In this document: piece after piece, positions 19,796 through 29,206 of the stretch
Layout of the letters: the number at the start of each line of letters is the position of its first letter
Numbering within the stretch: position 1 is the first letter of the stretch
Source of the DNA: Lineolata rhizophorae
Lineage: Eukaryota; Ascomycota; Dothideomycetes; Lineolatales; Lineolataceae
Reading direction: 5' to 3'
Assembly (NCBI GenBank): GCA_010093515.1
Contig: MU001707.1
Span: 153,402-183,895 of the forward strand
DNA: 30,494 bases
The notes under the pieces: model-generated
The model's input: the letters and a program-made list of their open reading frames with translations, nothing else
What the model was told of the DNA's origin: nothing
The model's database searches: none
Position numbers and translations under genes: made by a program

Positions 19796-20781
19796 CTATT
19801 GTCTCAGTCGCTCCCTCCCATCACCGGGTAGCTCGACGGGCGGCGTAAATGAATCAGGTGGCAACTCTTGGACCACCGTTTGCCCCGCGTTCACGCCAGC
19901 CGGAACGTCTTTATACGGTGGGTCTTGTTGCGATTGGTTCACGCCCATGATCAGTCCATGGTTTTGGGACGCCCCTTTCTGCCGCCAGTTGCGCCAGAAA
20001 AAGAAGCAGACGACGGCGACAGCGATGACACCGACTGAAACGCCAACGCCAATGCCGGCTTTTGCGCCGGAAGAGAGGCCGTCGGAATGAGGGAGCGAAC
20101 GCGCAGTCGCCGTAGCTGAAGGCGATGCTATTTTCGAATCAACATACAGCCCGGGAACTCTGATGACGGTGGACGGCCGAAGTGGACTTACAAGCCGCGG
20201 TGGCTGTCGCGGATGTCTCGGGGAACGTCGAGGTCTAGACGATAGCGCCAGCCAAGAAGACGGCGGGCCCGATGTCGAGCTGCCGCGAGCGGTCATCGCA
20301 GCAAGAATAGTCGTCTTCTTCCGCCAGCGGCTGCGTAGCGTTGTAGCTACAGCAGTAGCTGTCGGCGGAGCAGGCGAGCGCAGGCCAGTTAACTCTCGGA
20401 GCGTCGGAGTCTGGTTGAGGTGGGGTCGAGTGAGCAAGATGGGCGACGCAGGAATTGAACAGTTAGTCCGTTGGCGTAGGCTGACCTACGAGTGTCGTTG
20501 GTGTTGCAAAAAGACGGGCAAGCGCTGGAGCGCCACGCCGGATCTGTGCACGACTCTCTCCAGTACCGATTTATATTTCCCTCCAGCGAGCCTTTGCAGA
20601 GGCCATTAGTGAGGCACTCGTCACCCAAAACGCAGCAGTGACTATGGTCCGCGGTAGAGTTGCAGACGAACCAGTCGGTCGTGTCGGAAGTCGAGCCATC
20701 GGGAAAGTAGCAAGCCTGTGCCAAGATAGTTCCGCACAGCGAAAGCTGCGCGAAGAAGGCTCGCGCATCGGAAGCGTACAT
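19796..20781 (-). CDS. Cysteine-rich secreted-domain, single-pass membrane protein; frame interrupted by one TAG
   Basis: Exons on the minus strand are 20781-20490, 20410-20192 and 20127-19796 (introns 79 and 64 bp; the first has a CTAAC branch site), giving 281 codons. A signal-peptide-like start (FFAQLSLCGTILAQA) leads to CYFPDGS at residues 24-30, then VCN, HCC, YWRESCTDPAW (residues 73-83), SYCCSYN and SCCDD. This cysteine pattern is the fungal 'CY(F/Y)PDG ... WRESCTD' ectodomain, found in Pezizomycotina surface proteins. It is followed by a Ser/Thr/Ala stalk, a transmembrane helix (GIGVGVSVGVIAVAVVCFFF) and a basic cytosolic tail with proline motifs. The stalk joins the ectodomain in the same frame except for a TAG at 20237-20235 (codon 156). 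If real, translation gives a 155-residue secreted form without the anchor. A skipped-segment splice (GTAGCT donor within YCCSYN, same phase) would remove the stop but also the conserved CC motifs. A sequencing error or young pseudogene is possible. Confidence 0.75.
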
Positions 20782-21488
20782 TTTGCGGGGTTGTGGTGTG
20801 GTTTTTGGGTACGGCTAGGCAGCCATTTGTGCAGCGTCCAGATGGGTCGGAGTCTCGCGCCGGCCCTCGCAGAAGGCTGAAACGGAGGAAGGCAACTTAC
20901 GTACCACGTAGTATGTCTAAAAACCGGGATTTGGAATCCTTCTACGTCACGTGAGAAGGAACATCGGCACCATATCATACCCAACTAAAGCACACTAGTG
21001 AAAGGCTCTCATCAGAAGAATTTGTAAGCCTACCGATGAACGTCAAACTGGCCTCATGGCACAGACGGGAAGTCGCAATTAACTCTAAGCCTAGTCTGTG
21101 AGCGTCATGCCAAGGTATTGATTGGGGGCGGAATAAGCGGACGCGTATACCTACATAGTTCCCACGGCAGCCTATCTCGTGCCTGTTATGTAGTACCCGC
21201 GCACGGACTTCCGCCCCAAAAGCGGGTCGAGAAAGGATTGAGCTTCCATTGGACAACGATAGCGGCCAAGTAACCCCAGTGTGCATCCATTCACCAGACA
21301 CCCCAGTCTAATGCCGGCTGGGCAACCAAGTACTGCACGCGCCGAGCATAGCATGGAATTAGCGCTTCAATCTTCCTTTTGGATAGGTACACTTCCCAAG
21401 GTACCACGCACCTAGAATAGCATGCTTCGAAATGGGAAGAAGGCGGCTGTCTCCAATAAGGCACGCAACAGCGCGCAGCCACTGCTAA
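20782..21488. other. Intergenic: 5' flank of the Cys-rich gene and 3' flank of Dlt1
   Basis: No supported gene. The minus-strand start at 20781 has a good context (CGCAAAATG). Short minus-strand frames in 20975-21482 have no motif. The interval should hold the promoter of the Cys-rich gene and the terminator of Dlt1; I can point to no precise terminator. Confidence 0.5.
20947..20954. promoter_or_regulatory. TCACGTGA palindrome, possible bHLH (Cbf1-type) site
   Basis: A perfect 8-bp palindrome about 165 bp upstream of the minus-strand start at 20781. TCACGTGA is the high-affinity form of the E-box bound by Cbf1/USF-type bHLH proteins. Only position and match support it; the same octamer at 8739-8746 has no clear target gene. 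Confidence 0.3.
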
Positions 21489-22994
21489 TCATCCCCTCTC
21501 AAACTCGAACTGGTAGGGCAGTTCATTCTGTCCAGGGCTGGGAGTGAGCCTGATGACGCTCCTGGCTGATCTCAATGACGAAGCGGCCGACGAAGACAGT
21601 TCTGTCTCGGTCTGGAACGTTGGTCTCTGCTGCTGTTGGCGTGAGCCCATTGAGACACCGGAAGGCGTGCGCGGCGCGGCCCGCGTTCCCGATGACACCT
21701 TAGCGGCGCGCGATGGCGCGGTGCGGATGGTGCCGGTGACGCTGTTTGAAGACGAGAGGGACTCGGAAGAGGAAGGTTCGCTGCCCGCGTGCGGCGGGCG
21801 AGGCGTGTAGAAAGGCATGCGGCTGCCTGACTGAGTCGACGCGTCCGATCCGCTCTCTCTCCTCTCCAGATGGCCTTCGCTGTAGTATCCGCTACCATTA
21901 GCAAAGCTCTGGTGGTCACTATCGGCGTCTTCATCGCTGTCTCCATGTTCATCCTCATCCTTCACACTCGCTCTCAATTCCGCCACCACGTCCTCTTCTA
22001 GCCCGTTCATCCCGCCCAGTAGCTCCGCAAAGGCGTCCATGAGAACGCGGAATTGCTCCTCTGTAGCCGGGGTCGGCCCGAATCTCGCACGCTCGTACTG
22101 CGCCACGAAACGTGCCCCGAGTGTCGGCAGCTTTATCAATCCGAACGACGTCAGCCGCCCGATGTATTCGCGCAGAGTCATAGCGGCCGGCCGGCGCAGC
22201 GCTGCGACCACGCGCGCGTCCGGCAAGGCGTCGAACGCACCCGGCATTTGCCCCTCCGCGCCTTCGTCCCCCTGATCTTGGGCGTGGTTTCCCGGCGGCT
22301 GCGGCGCAAATGCGGGATCCACGGGCGCCATGCTGACGGCACGCGCTTCGATCAAGTTTGGCAGCTCGCGGATCACGCTGAGGAACTGAACGTTCGGTAG
22401 GTCCGGGCTCGCAGGGCAGGACCATCCAGGGTGCTCGATCGCGCCCCAGGGAGGCCGTTCTGCGCTCGCGATCGGTATTGCGACGGCGCTCCACCCGCCG
22501 CGCTTGCCGGTCAGGCGACGTTTGAAGCCCTGCGCATGCGTGAGAGCGTGCGGCGCGCGGTCGGCCGTCGCCGGCCGCTGCAGGTTCAGGTGGTGGCTCG
22601 TGGTGCGGGAGGCGCTGGCCGGGGAGACGACTTCGATGGCATTGGATATATCGCGCGGGCGCGAGTCCCAGGCGATCAGAGCGGAGCGCTCGAGCTGCTT
22701 GGCGATCAGACGACGCACGTTGGTGCCGACCTCGCCGGGCTCGACCGGGATGTAGGCTTTGGGGATGGCAGCGAGGGCGGCGCGGTTGGTGTAAAGGCGC
22801 GAGGCGTAAACAAAGATGACGAGAAGGGCCGTTATGAGATGTGCGCCAGCGATGACAAAGATGTTCTCGATGTTGCTATTGCGGTAGGACTGGTAGATTG
22901 TGTCCCCAGGGGTCACGGCGATGAGGACGAGTACGAGGATGAAGAGGCCCGTGTACGTCGAGCTGTACCAGATGCGGAAGAGCGGAACGCGCAT
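21489..22994 (-). CDS. dlt1: Dlt1-like protein (defect at low temperature 1)
   Basis: A single-exon frame of 501 residues. The N-terminus FRIWYSSTYTGLFILVLVLI plus the PGDTIYQSYRNSNIENIFVI loop is the hallmark of fungal Dlt1. Two transmembrane helices lie at about residues 14-30 and 43-63. A conserved cytosolic segment follows (AYIPVEPGEVGTNVRRLI, about 80-97; RSALIAWDSRPRD). The middle holds the second conserved block (TLREYIGRLTSFGLIKLP, RVLMDAFAELLGGMNG). The last 150 residues are acidic then Ser-rich and probably disordered, as usual in filamentous fungi. In yeast, loss of Dlt1 causes a cold growth defect; the biochemical role is unknown. The ATG at 22994 starts exactly where family members start. 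It lies downstream of, and in the same orientation as, the FAD monooxygenase, with 0.9 kb between them, so separate transcription is likely. Confidence 0.93.
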   Translation of the reverse strand: MRVPLFRIWYSSTYTGLFILVLVLIAVTPGDTIYQSYRNSNIENIFVIAGAHLITALLVIFVYASRLYTNRAALAAIPKAYIPVEPGEVGTNVRRLIAKQLERSALIAWDSRPRDISNAIEVVSPASASRTTSHHLNLQRPATADRAPHALTHAQGFKRRLTGKRGGWSAVAIPIASAERPPWGAIEHPGWSCPASPDLPNVQFLSVIRELPNLIEARAVSMAPVDPAFAPQPPGNHAQDQGDEGAEGQMPGAFDALPDARVVAALRRPAAMTLREYIGRLTSFGLIKLPTLGARFVAQYERARFGPTPATEEQFRVLMDAFAELLGGMNGLEEDVVAELRASVKDEDEHGDSDEDADSDHQSFANGSGYYSEGHLERRESGSDASTQSGSRMPFYTPRPPHAGSEPSSSESLSSSNSVTGTIRTAPSRAAKVSSGTRAAPRTPSGVSMGSRQQQQRPTFQTETELSSSAASSLRSARSVIRLTPSPGQNELPYQFEFERG

Positions 22995-23897
22995 CTCTGG
23001 AGACGCCGGCGGGACATTGCTGTCCTAGGTATGCTGAGGGCGTCTAAGGAGGGCGGGGGAAGCGGGTGGAAGAGTTGGAGTCGGTTGAGGCGGAAGAGAG
23101 TCGGAGCTTTGAGGTGGCGCAGTAACGAATTCCCCGATCGGCCGAAGCCAATCACACCTCGCCGTCATCGTGTTTGCTGCTGGAGTCAACTACTTAGTGA
23201 ACACCATCCGCACTTTTGGGGGGAGCACTGCGAACAGAGCGGACGAGCAAGAGGCTGCGCGAGGCGAAACCTGTCGGTGTAGACATAATTGTAGGACCAT
23301 ATTGATCCAGCCGGAAGGACAAGTAATCCCCAGATCCGACTAGGATTGCTTCCGCGAGCATCATCAATTCACCGTGACTTGCTAGCCTAGCCATTGTGTA
23401 TGCGCTGTAGAAAGAGTGATGAATTCAAGCCGATAGTAAAGCCGGCCTGCTATTATCGACTACTGTAGCTCAGACGCTGAACACAACATTTTCCTCTATT
23501 TGGGCATGGTCTTTTTCTCATCCCAAATCTCCGGTGACGCCAATATGTTCCAATATAGCGTTCGCGAGCAATTGTCCTGGCTCTAAGTTTCTTGTGCCAG
23601 TTCCCTTACATTAGTAGGTACGCTATAGAAACCCCGCTTGTAATAGCTTCCGCGGTGTTGCTTGTTTTCGAAGAAGCCTTGCGACGCTTTTGTGCCCGAC
23701 GTGCTTTTGACAAGTGCACATGCAACGTAATCTCAAACGGATGAGATCTTACTGTACTCTATCACTGAAGAAACTATTGTAAGCTAGTCGATTAACTACG
23801 CTCCATACACTCCTCCATACGCATGTCGTACGTATTGTCCAGGCTTCGCGCACTTCTACGCGGTGTTGAACTGCAAGTTTGCACTGGCGAATCTCGC
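22995..23897. other. Intergenic: Dlt1 promoter and 3' flank of the FAD monooxygenase
   Basis: No supported gene. Plus-strand frames running from Dlt1 to about 23282 are shadows without motifs. The 200 bases upstream of 22994 are purine-rich on the plus strand, that is, CT-rich upstream of Dlt1 on its own strand, in keeping with a fungal promoter/leader. Confidence 0.5.
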
Positions 23898-25718
23898 TTA
23901 GAGATTTGGACCCGGCTTATCCAGCCTCAGAATGCGCTCCATGACAGCCCCGAAGTCTCCCACAGTCTTCTCATCCGTGTTGATTGCCCTCCAGCCGACG
24001 ATGCGATCCGGCCTGACGAGGACCGCCCCCTTTGGCCCGACCCCGCACATCTTCTCCCACGTGCCGTCTTCGTCTTTCCAGCCCGTCTCGCCGCCAATAA
24101 CGTGCACGTCCACCATCTCGCTCTGCACACCCTCCCAAATTCCCGGTGTCCGCGTCAGCAACGCAAATCTGCCCGCGCGGCTCAAATCTCGAGTCGACAA
24201 CCGAGTATCACCTTTCTGCAGCCAGGCGTGCGGCACGTGGTGGCCCGGGATCGTGCTTGGGAAGTAGTTATTCGTATCGAGCTCGCCGTTTTCGAGCAAC
24301 GAGCCTCCATGCCTATTGTCCTTGCCTTCGCCGTCAATGTCCGCGCTAGGGTAAAACCAGCCGACCTCCGCGCCAATGGCATGAAACTCGCCGTCGAGCG
24401 AGCGCTGGGCCTCCTTGACAGCCTCGCCGACCTCCTTGTGGCCTTTTCTAGCAGGGTCAAAGTACGTCTTCATGGCATCCTCGTTCTCCTCGACGCTCTT
24501 CGACGCCGACACACCCAGCGCATTGTCCATAACGAGCGTGTGCGACTGTAGATTGTGCAAACTGGTGCGAGCGACGCGCTCGCCTATCGGCCTGCGCTCC
24601 TCGTCGTACGTGTCGAGCAGGCGGTCATACTTGGCCTCATTCCCCTCTCCTGCTTTGATGACCAGTCCTAGCTTCCAGATCAGGTTCTGTACATCCTGCA
24701 GGCCAGAATTGAGTCCCAGGGCCCCCCAGGGTGGGATGCGGTGGGCGGCGTCACCGGCCAGAAAGACACGCCCGCCTTTGCTGCGGTAACGCTCCGCCAC
24801 AACAGCGTTGACGCGCCAGTGCGAGGTGCTTAAGAGCTCCACCGGCAAATCCGGGATGGCGAGCGAGCGGTGCACGCGCCGCACCATGGCGTCCGTGTCG
24901 AACGCGGCCGGGTCATCCGGACGCATACCCGCGGCAAAGACCCATTCTTCGGTCTCCGGCCGCGACGGATACGGGCCGAGATGGTACAAATAACCCGTGC
25001 CGATGGTGCCACCGAGCGCCGGGTTGATGAGCCACGTGATGAAGGGCTTGGGATCATGGTGTTGCGAGATGGGCGACCGGATGTGCGCCGTCACCATATC
25101 GACGATGTCGCGCTCGCCGAGCCAGGCGATGCCCAGCTTGTCCGTAAGCCCACGGCCGCCGTCCGCCCCGATGACGAAGCGCGCATCGTACTCTTGGGTT
25201 TCAGCCTCTTGGCCGCCACGCCTGTGCTGCACCGTCACCGTCGCCTTGTCGCCAATCTCCCGCACGTCGACGACCTCGGACCGGTAGTGTATGCCGTCGG
25301 CGTTCAGCTCGAGCGCGCGCCGTTGCAGGACTGGCTCGAGCCGGATCTGGGGGAGGATGATGTACGGGCTCGGACTGGCGCTTCCGTACTCGCCGCTCAA
25401 GCTCCATCCGCCCCACGCGTCCCGGCGATAAATCTCCCTTCCTTGCGGACCCAGGCTGGTGAACCAGGCCGTCTGCCCGCACGTCTCCGGCGGGGCGCGA
25501 GCCTCGAGCACCGCGCGCTCGACGCCGAGCTCCCGGAAGATCTCGGTGCTGCGTTGGTTGAGGCCGCATGCCTTTGGGTGGATCGAGGTGCCGGGGTAGC
25601 GCTCGAAGAGCAGATGCGAGATGCCGAGCTGGGAGAGGTAGATGGAGGCACAGAGGCCGACGGGTCCGCCACCTACGATGATGACGGGCCACGTCTTGGG
25701 GGCGTCGGCGGGAGGCAT
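23898..25718 (-). CDS. FAD-dependent monooxygenase (phenol hydroxylase / TfdB-like, PHBH fold)
   Basis: A single-exon frame of 606 residues, the usual length for this class. The dinucleotide-binding motif IIVGGGPVGL lies at 13-22, with Glu39 ending the second strand (LLFERYPGTS, followed by PKACGLNQRSTEIFRELG). The 'DG' motif is GADGGRG (184-190). The FAD ribityl/pyrophosphate motif is GDAAHRIPPWGALGLNSGLQ (322-341). Residues from about 430 on form the thioredoxin-like C-terminal domain of phenol-hydroxylase relatives (TIPGHHVPHAWL; VGPKGAVLVRPDRIVGWRA). Such enzymes hydroxylate phenolic rings with NAD(P)H and O2; the order PPWGALGLN resembles 2,4-dichlorophenol 6-monooxygenase annotations. 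The actual substrate (aromatic breakdown or polyketide tailoring) cannot be told. The protein is presumably soluble, as no signal or helix anchor is seen. No partner enzymes for an aromatic pathway or polyketide synthase lie in the window. It is divergent from aha1. Confidence 0.93.
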   Translation of the reverse strand: MPPADAPKTWPVIIVGGGPVGLCASIYLSQLGISHLLFERYPGTSIHPKACGLNQRSTEIFRELGVERAVLEARAPPETCGQTAWFTSLGPQGREIYRRDAWGGWSLSGEYGSASPSPYIILPQIRLEPVLQRRALELNADGIHYRSEVVDVREIGDKATVTVQHRRGGQEAETQEYDARFVIGADGGRGLTDKLGIAWLGERDIVDMVTAHIRSPISQHHDPKPFITWLINPALGGTIGTGYLYHLGPYPSRPETEEWVFAAGMRPDDPAAFDTDAMVRRVHRSLAIPDLPVELLSTSHWRVNAVVAERYRSKGGRVFLAGDAAHRIPPWGALGLNSGLQDVQNLIWKLGLVIKAGEGNEAKYDRLLDTYDEERRPIGERVARTSLHNLQSHTLVMDNALGVSASKSVEENEDAMKTYFDPARKGHKEVGEAVKEAQRSLDGEFHAIGAEVGWFYPSADIDGEGKDNRHGGSLLENGELDTNNYFPSTIPGHHVPHAWLQKGDTRLSTRDLSRAGRFALLTRTPGIWEGVQSEMVDVHVIGGETGWKDEDGTWEKMCGVGPKGAVLVRPDRIVGWRAINTDEKTVGDFGAVMERILRLDKPGPNL

Positions 25719-26575
25719 CGTCTGGTCTCGGGCGGCTGCGCGTCTTGTTCTGTGACGAAATCGGGGAGCGCGGGCTTGCGAGGAGGCGAGGGAGGAGCGG
25801 ACAGGCTCCCGGCGACCGTGTCGGCCTGGCTAAGTAATAAAGTTGGCCCCATCGTGACGAGCGCTGGCACTGGAGTCGTGTGAGGCTGGCCGAGTCGGAC
25901 CCCACAGCCGCGACGGGGCCCTTGGCGAAGCCGGGCCCCGCACAGGTACAATGTGGGGAGCCCTCGGCTGCCGGCGTTCAGCGCGCCAAAGGAGACGTCG
26001 GGCCGTCTCGTCGGCCGAGCCCAGCCGAGTCAGCGGGCCGCCACGGGGCATCTGCGCACGATTCGTGCTGCGTCACCGCCGCCTGCGCCACAGCCTCGGC
26101 CCTCCGGTCGGGCCGGGCCAGCCACTTCTGCCCCGTGCAGCTCGTCTGGAATCCTCGCCCGGCATCTTTCCAAGCGATTCCACTCTCGTTCGGCCTTTAT
26201 TCCGCGCTTCTTATATTCCATGCACCGCCCGCGGCTTGCTTCCTTCCCCTGACTTCGCCCGCGGTCTGGGATTGTCCTAAGCAAACCGGCGTAGGTGAGT
26301 TTGCCCGTTTGCCAACCTCGCGCTCGATTTGCTTGCCCCAACTCCCTCATGATGAAGCCATAGCTGGCACCAGGCCGAGAAAGACTTGTACTCTACTTGC
26401 TGCGGAATAGCTGTTGCTGGAGACGCGCATGTCTCCATGCCCTGACCTTATACTCTATACGCGCACCCTCAACTGTCTCTGGTTTGGAGAAATTGCTGAC
26501 AGTCCTCGCCAAGCCAATTTTTGTCAACAACACGTGCGAAAACCTCCCCACGTCCGCGCCGCATTCGCCCTCACC
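25719..26575. other. Divergent promoter region between the FAD monooxygenase and aha1
   Basis: GC-rich DNA with open frames on both strands whose translations are Arg/Pro/Ser/Ala-rich and motif-free. I read them as noncoding. The last 150 bases before aha1 are the likely leader, and contain a CACGTG at 26531-26536. Several TTCC units occur near 26166-26220, but they do not have the alternating 5-bp spacing of a canonical heat-shock element. Confidence 0.5.
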
Positions 26576-27693
26576 ATGGTCCTCCATAACCCCAACAACT
26601 GGCATTGGGTAAACAAAAATGTAGCTCCTTGGGCCGAGGAGTACTTAAAGAAAGACCTGTCCGGTATATCCGCGGAGGCAGACGGCAACTCGGCCCAAGT
26701 CGAAACTGTCACGTCGATGGAGGGCGATGTGGACGTCAGCCAGCGTAAGGGCAAGGTCATCACTCTTTTTGACGTGAAGCTCTCGCTGTCGTATTCTGGT
26801 ACGTGGCTGAATGGCCGATTTGTGTGATCCGGCTCGGCAACTAACTCGACGGCAGGAAAGACAAAGGACGGCGAGGACGCGAGCGGAACGATCACGGTAC
26901 CAGAGGTCGCCCATGACACAGAGGAAGACGAGTATGTTGTACGTTCCCTTTGGCCGGAAGTTACCCCAACCGCTTTCCGAACTATCCTCTTACTGACACA
27001 GCCCAGTTCGAGATAAATCCATACGGCGACTCGGCCTCGAAGCAAGCCGTCAAGGACCTCGTGCGCAGCGCCATCGTCCCGCAGTTGCGCAAACACCTGG
27101 CCCAGCTCGGCCCCGCCCTCATCGCCGAACACGGCAAGGACATCCAGCACGCGCCAGGCTCGAATCCTTCTTCGGGATTCTCAACCCCGAAAGTCCTCTC
27201 GAACACGTCGATTCCGAAGTCGTCCGAGGCGTCCAAGGGGTCCGGCACGGCGCAAGCCGCCCCTGGCGGCCCGGCGGTCAACGTGACGACGCTGACGGAC
27301 GAGGAGGAGTTCCGCACGACGGCCGAGGAGCTCTACGCCACCTTCACGACGCCGGAGCGCGTCGCAGCGTTCACGCGCGCCCCACCCAAGGTATGGGAGG
27401 GCGCGAAAGTGGGTGGCAAGTTCGAGCTCTTTGGCGGAAACGTGGTGGGCGAGTTCGTGGAGCTAGAAGAAGGGAAGCGCGTCGTGCAGAAGTGGCGGCT
27501 AGCGCAGTGGCCGGCGGGGCATTTCAGCACCTTGAGCATCGACTTCGACCAGAACAACGTGGATGCGGTGACGGTGATGAAAGTGAAGTGGGAGGGCGTT
27601 CCGGTGGGGCAGGAGGAGCCGACGAAGCGGAACTGGGGCGACTATTATGTGCGGAGCATCAAGACGACTTTCGGATTTGGGACGGTGCTGTGA
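26576..27693 (+). CDS. aha1: Aha1, activator of Hsp90 ATPase
   Basis: A cytosolic co-chaperone that stimulates the Hsp90 ATPase cycle. Exons 26576-26798, 26856-26938 and 27007-27693 give 330 residues, normal for the family. The introns are 57 bp (with a CTAAC branch site) and 68 bp, both phase-consistent. The N-terminal Aha1_N domain (about 5-150) opens with NPNNWHWVNKNVAPWAEEYL, the signature that contacts the Hsp90 middle domain; the joins restore LSLSYS-GKTKDGEDASG and EDEYV-FEINPYG. A Ser/Gly/Pro linker spans about 155-200. The C-terminal AHSA1/START-like domain (about 205-330) includes EELYATFTTPERVAAFTRAP, FGGNVVGEFVELEEGKRVVQ and KWRLAQWPAGHFSTL. The start is the first ATG (CACCATGG, strong context). 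It is convergent with the Apd1/Aim32-type gene, with about 230 bp between stops. The full domain set is present and nothing looks broken. Confidence 0.96.
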
Positions 27694-27925
27694 GGATGAC
27701 GTAGGTCGGGGCTGGCGAACACGGTCTGGGATTGCGAAGGAAACAGGGGCATCACGTGTGGGCGTCGAAGGCTGGGCTAGAAGGCATTGACCACGTACGT
27801 GGCGCGTTCCATGGAATAAGAAAAAGACATGATTAATTTTCTACACGACTCTAGCGCGCTATGCTGTAAATATTGCAAACGACTGCTTACTTGCCATGGA
27901 CTTCCATTTCGGACCGCTTGCAACG
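27694..27925. terminator. Shared 3' intergenic region between two convergent genes
   Basis: 232 bp between the aha1 stop and the stop of the minus-strand Apd1/Aim32-type gene. It must hold both poly(A) regions. AATAAG at 27814-27819 and the AT-rich run to about 27845 could serve aha1. Assigned from gene arrangement; no cleavage site is demonstrable. Confidence 0.35.
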
Positions 27926-29206
27926 CTACCAGCTCACCAGCTGCTTGCACCGATCAAAGCCCCCCCTCAGTTGCCTATCCGGCTTCACTACCTTTCCCTT
28001 TAGGATGGTGTACCGCACGATATTCTCGCAGTCCTCCGGCCGCACTCTCGCCAGCCAAATGCACTGCATGGCCTCTCCCGGCTCCGTCGGCTTCTCCGCC
28101 TCGCCGTCCGCCGCCTCGCCGTCCGCCGCCTCACCATTCGGCTTCTCGCCCCCGTCCGCCGCTTTCGTCGGCGGCCCGCCGTCTCCAAACGCGCCTGCCC
28201 TCCTATACAACAGCACGTTCGCCGAGTACTTGTGGCCGCCGACGTGGTTGATGAAGTAGATGCCGACGCCGCCGGCCCGCTCGTCGTGCAGGTCGCGCGC
28301 CAGCCCGAGCGGGCGCAGGTGGCGCTCGAACTCGCGCCGCAGCAGGGGCGCCGACTGCCCGCAGCGCGCGTCGCGCGTCTTGTGGCTGCAGAGCAGGATG
28401 AGGGCGGCGTGGGGGCACGGCCGCGACGTCAGCTGCGGGGTCGACAGGGACGGGGGCAGCGACGGTGGCGAGGCGGGCGCGGGCGGAGAGCGCGAGGTGG
28501 TGCGCGTGAGGGGTGGGGAGGCGGGCAAGGGCGAGGTGTTGGTCGGGCACGCGTTCACGTAAGTGGCGATGAGATCTGGGACGTTGGCGGGGACGACGTT
28601 GTCGACGAGGACGAAGGCGGGAAGGAGGAGAACGGTAGTCGGGGGCCTTTGGGACTGGCTGGTGGAGACGGAGGTGGAGTGGAGTTCGTGCGGCAGGGGC
28701 ATGTCGGACGCGGAGAGTTTGAGCTTCTGGCGCGACCGTCAGTATACGCCCGCGAAACCCAAGTGGGGCGGGCGTAGAAGCAACCTACGCCGTTGGTGGG
28801 TTGAACGCGGCTCCGGTCGACCGCTTCCATGATGCTGCCCTTCTCGTCGGCGACATCGCGGACCTAGACAGCAAAATTAAGTTCGACTCGGTCAGCATGC
28901 GAGATCCAGGCGTCGAAAGGCCACGTGACGAGGACGCACCCAGTCCGTCTTGCCGGTCGCGACGATCAGATGCGTCTCCCATCCCTTGATGTTCCCGTAG
29001 ATCTGGTCGCTCGTGTCGATGGTGAAGCGGCGCGGGTACTTGATAGTGCACGACTCGCAGTCGTGTAGACACCCGTCGCCGTCGACGGCTGGGTCGGTCT
29101 GGGGAAACAGCTGGTCCCTGCCGGCCCTGCTGAAGCCGTTCTCGCGGGCGCTCTCGCCGCCACCGAGGCTGAGCTTGCCAAAGAGGCCCTTGATCGATGA
29201 GGCCAT
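27926..29206 (-). CDS. Apd1/Aim32-type sucrase/ferredoxin-like protein with bis-histidinyl [2Fe-2S] site
   Basis: Minus-strand exons 29206-28940, 28863-28789 and 28726-27926 join in phase 0 (introns 76 and 62 bp with CTGAC branch sites) to give 380 residues. The C-terminal thioredoxin-like ferredoxin domain has CSHKTRDARC (Cys227-x8-Cys236) and HVGGH (His275, His279), the ligand set known from yeast Apd1 and Aim32 for a [2Fe-2S] cluster. The N-terminal half has CLHDCESC (46-53), DWVRDVADEKGS at the first join and KLKLSASDMP at the second. A Pro/Ser/Thr-rich insertion (about 174-215) and an EAADG repeat (about 311-325) make it longer than the roughly 310-residue yeast proteins. An in-frame upstream ATG at 29272 (context AACCATGG) would add 22 Arg/Pro-rich residues, which could act as a mitochondrial presequence; I kept the inner start because LFGKL-type N-termini look native. 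Apd1 (cytosol) or Aim32 (mitochondria) orthology is not settled. Confidence 0.9.
28098..28127. repeat. 15-bp tandem repeat inside the Apd1/Aim32-type gene
   Basis: Two exact copies of GCCTCGCCGTCCGCC (28098-28112 and 28113-28127), followed by a degraded third to about 28142. The repeat encodes GGEAADGEAADG-type sequence on the minus strand. It lies in a low-complexity insertion between the HVGGH motif and the conserved C-terminus, so copy-number change would keep the frame. Confidence 0.8.

Noticed and set aside
24870-25883. 337-codon plus-strand ORF opposite the FAD monooxygenase
   Set aside because: Antisense shadow of a well-supported enzyme gene with strong motifs on the minus strand.
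26140-26225. Heat-shock element upstream of aha1
   Set aside because: TTC units are present but spaced 8 bp apart in direct orientation, not in the alternating 5-bp-unit pattern of a canonical site.
25880-26410. 176-codon plus-strand ORF upstream of aha1
   Set aside because: Lies in the divergent promoter region; motif-free and overlapped by other frames.
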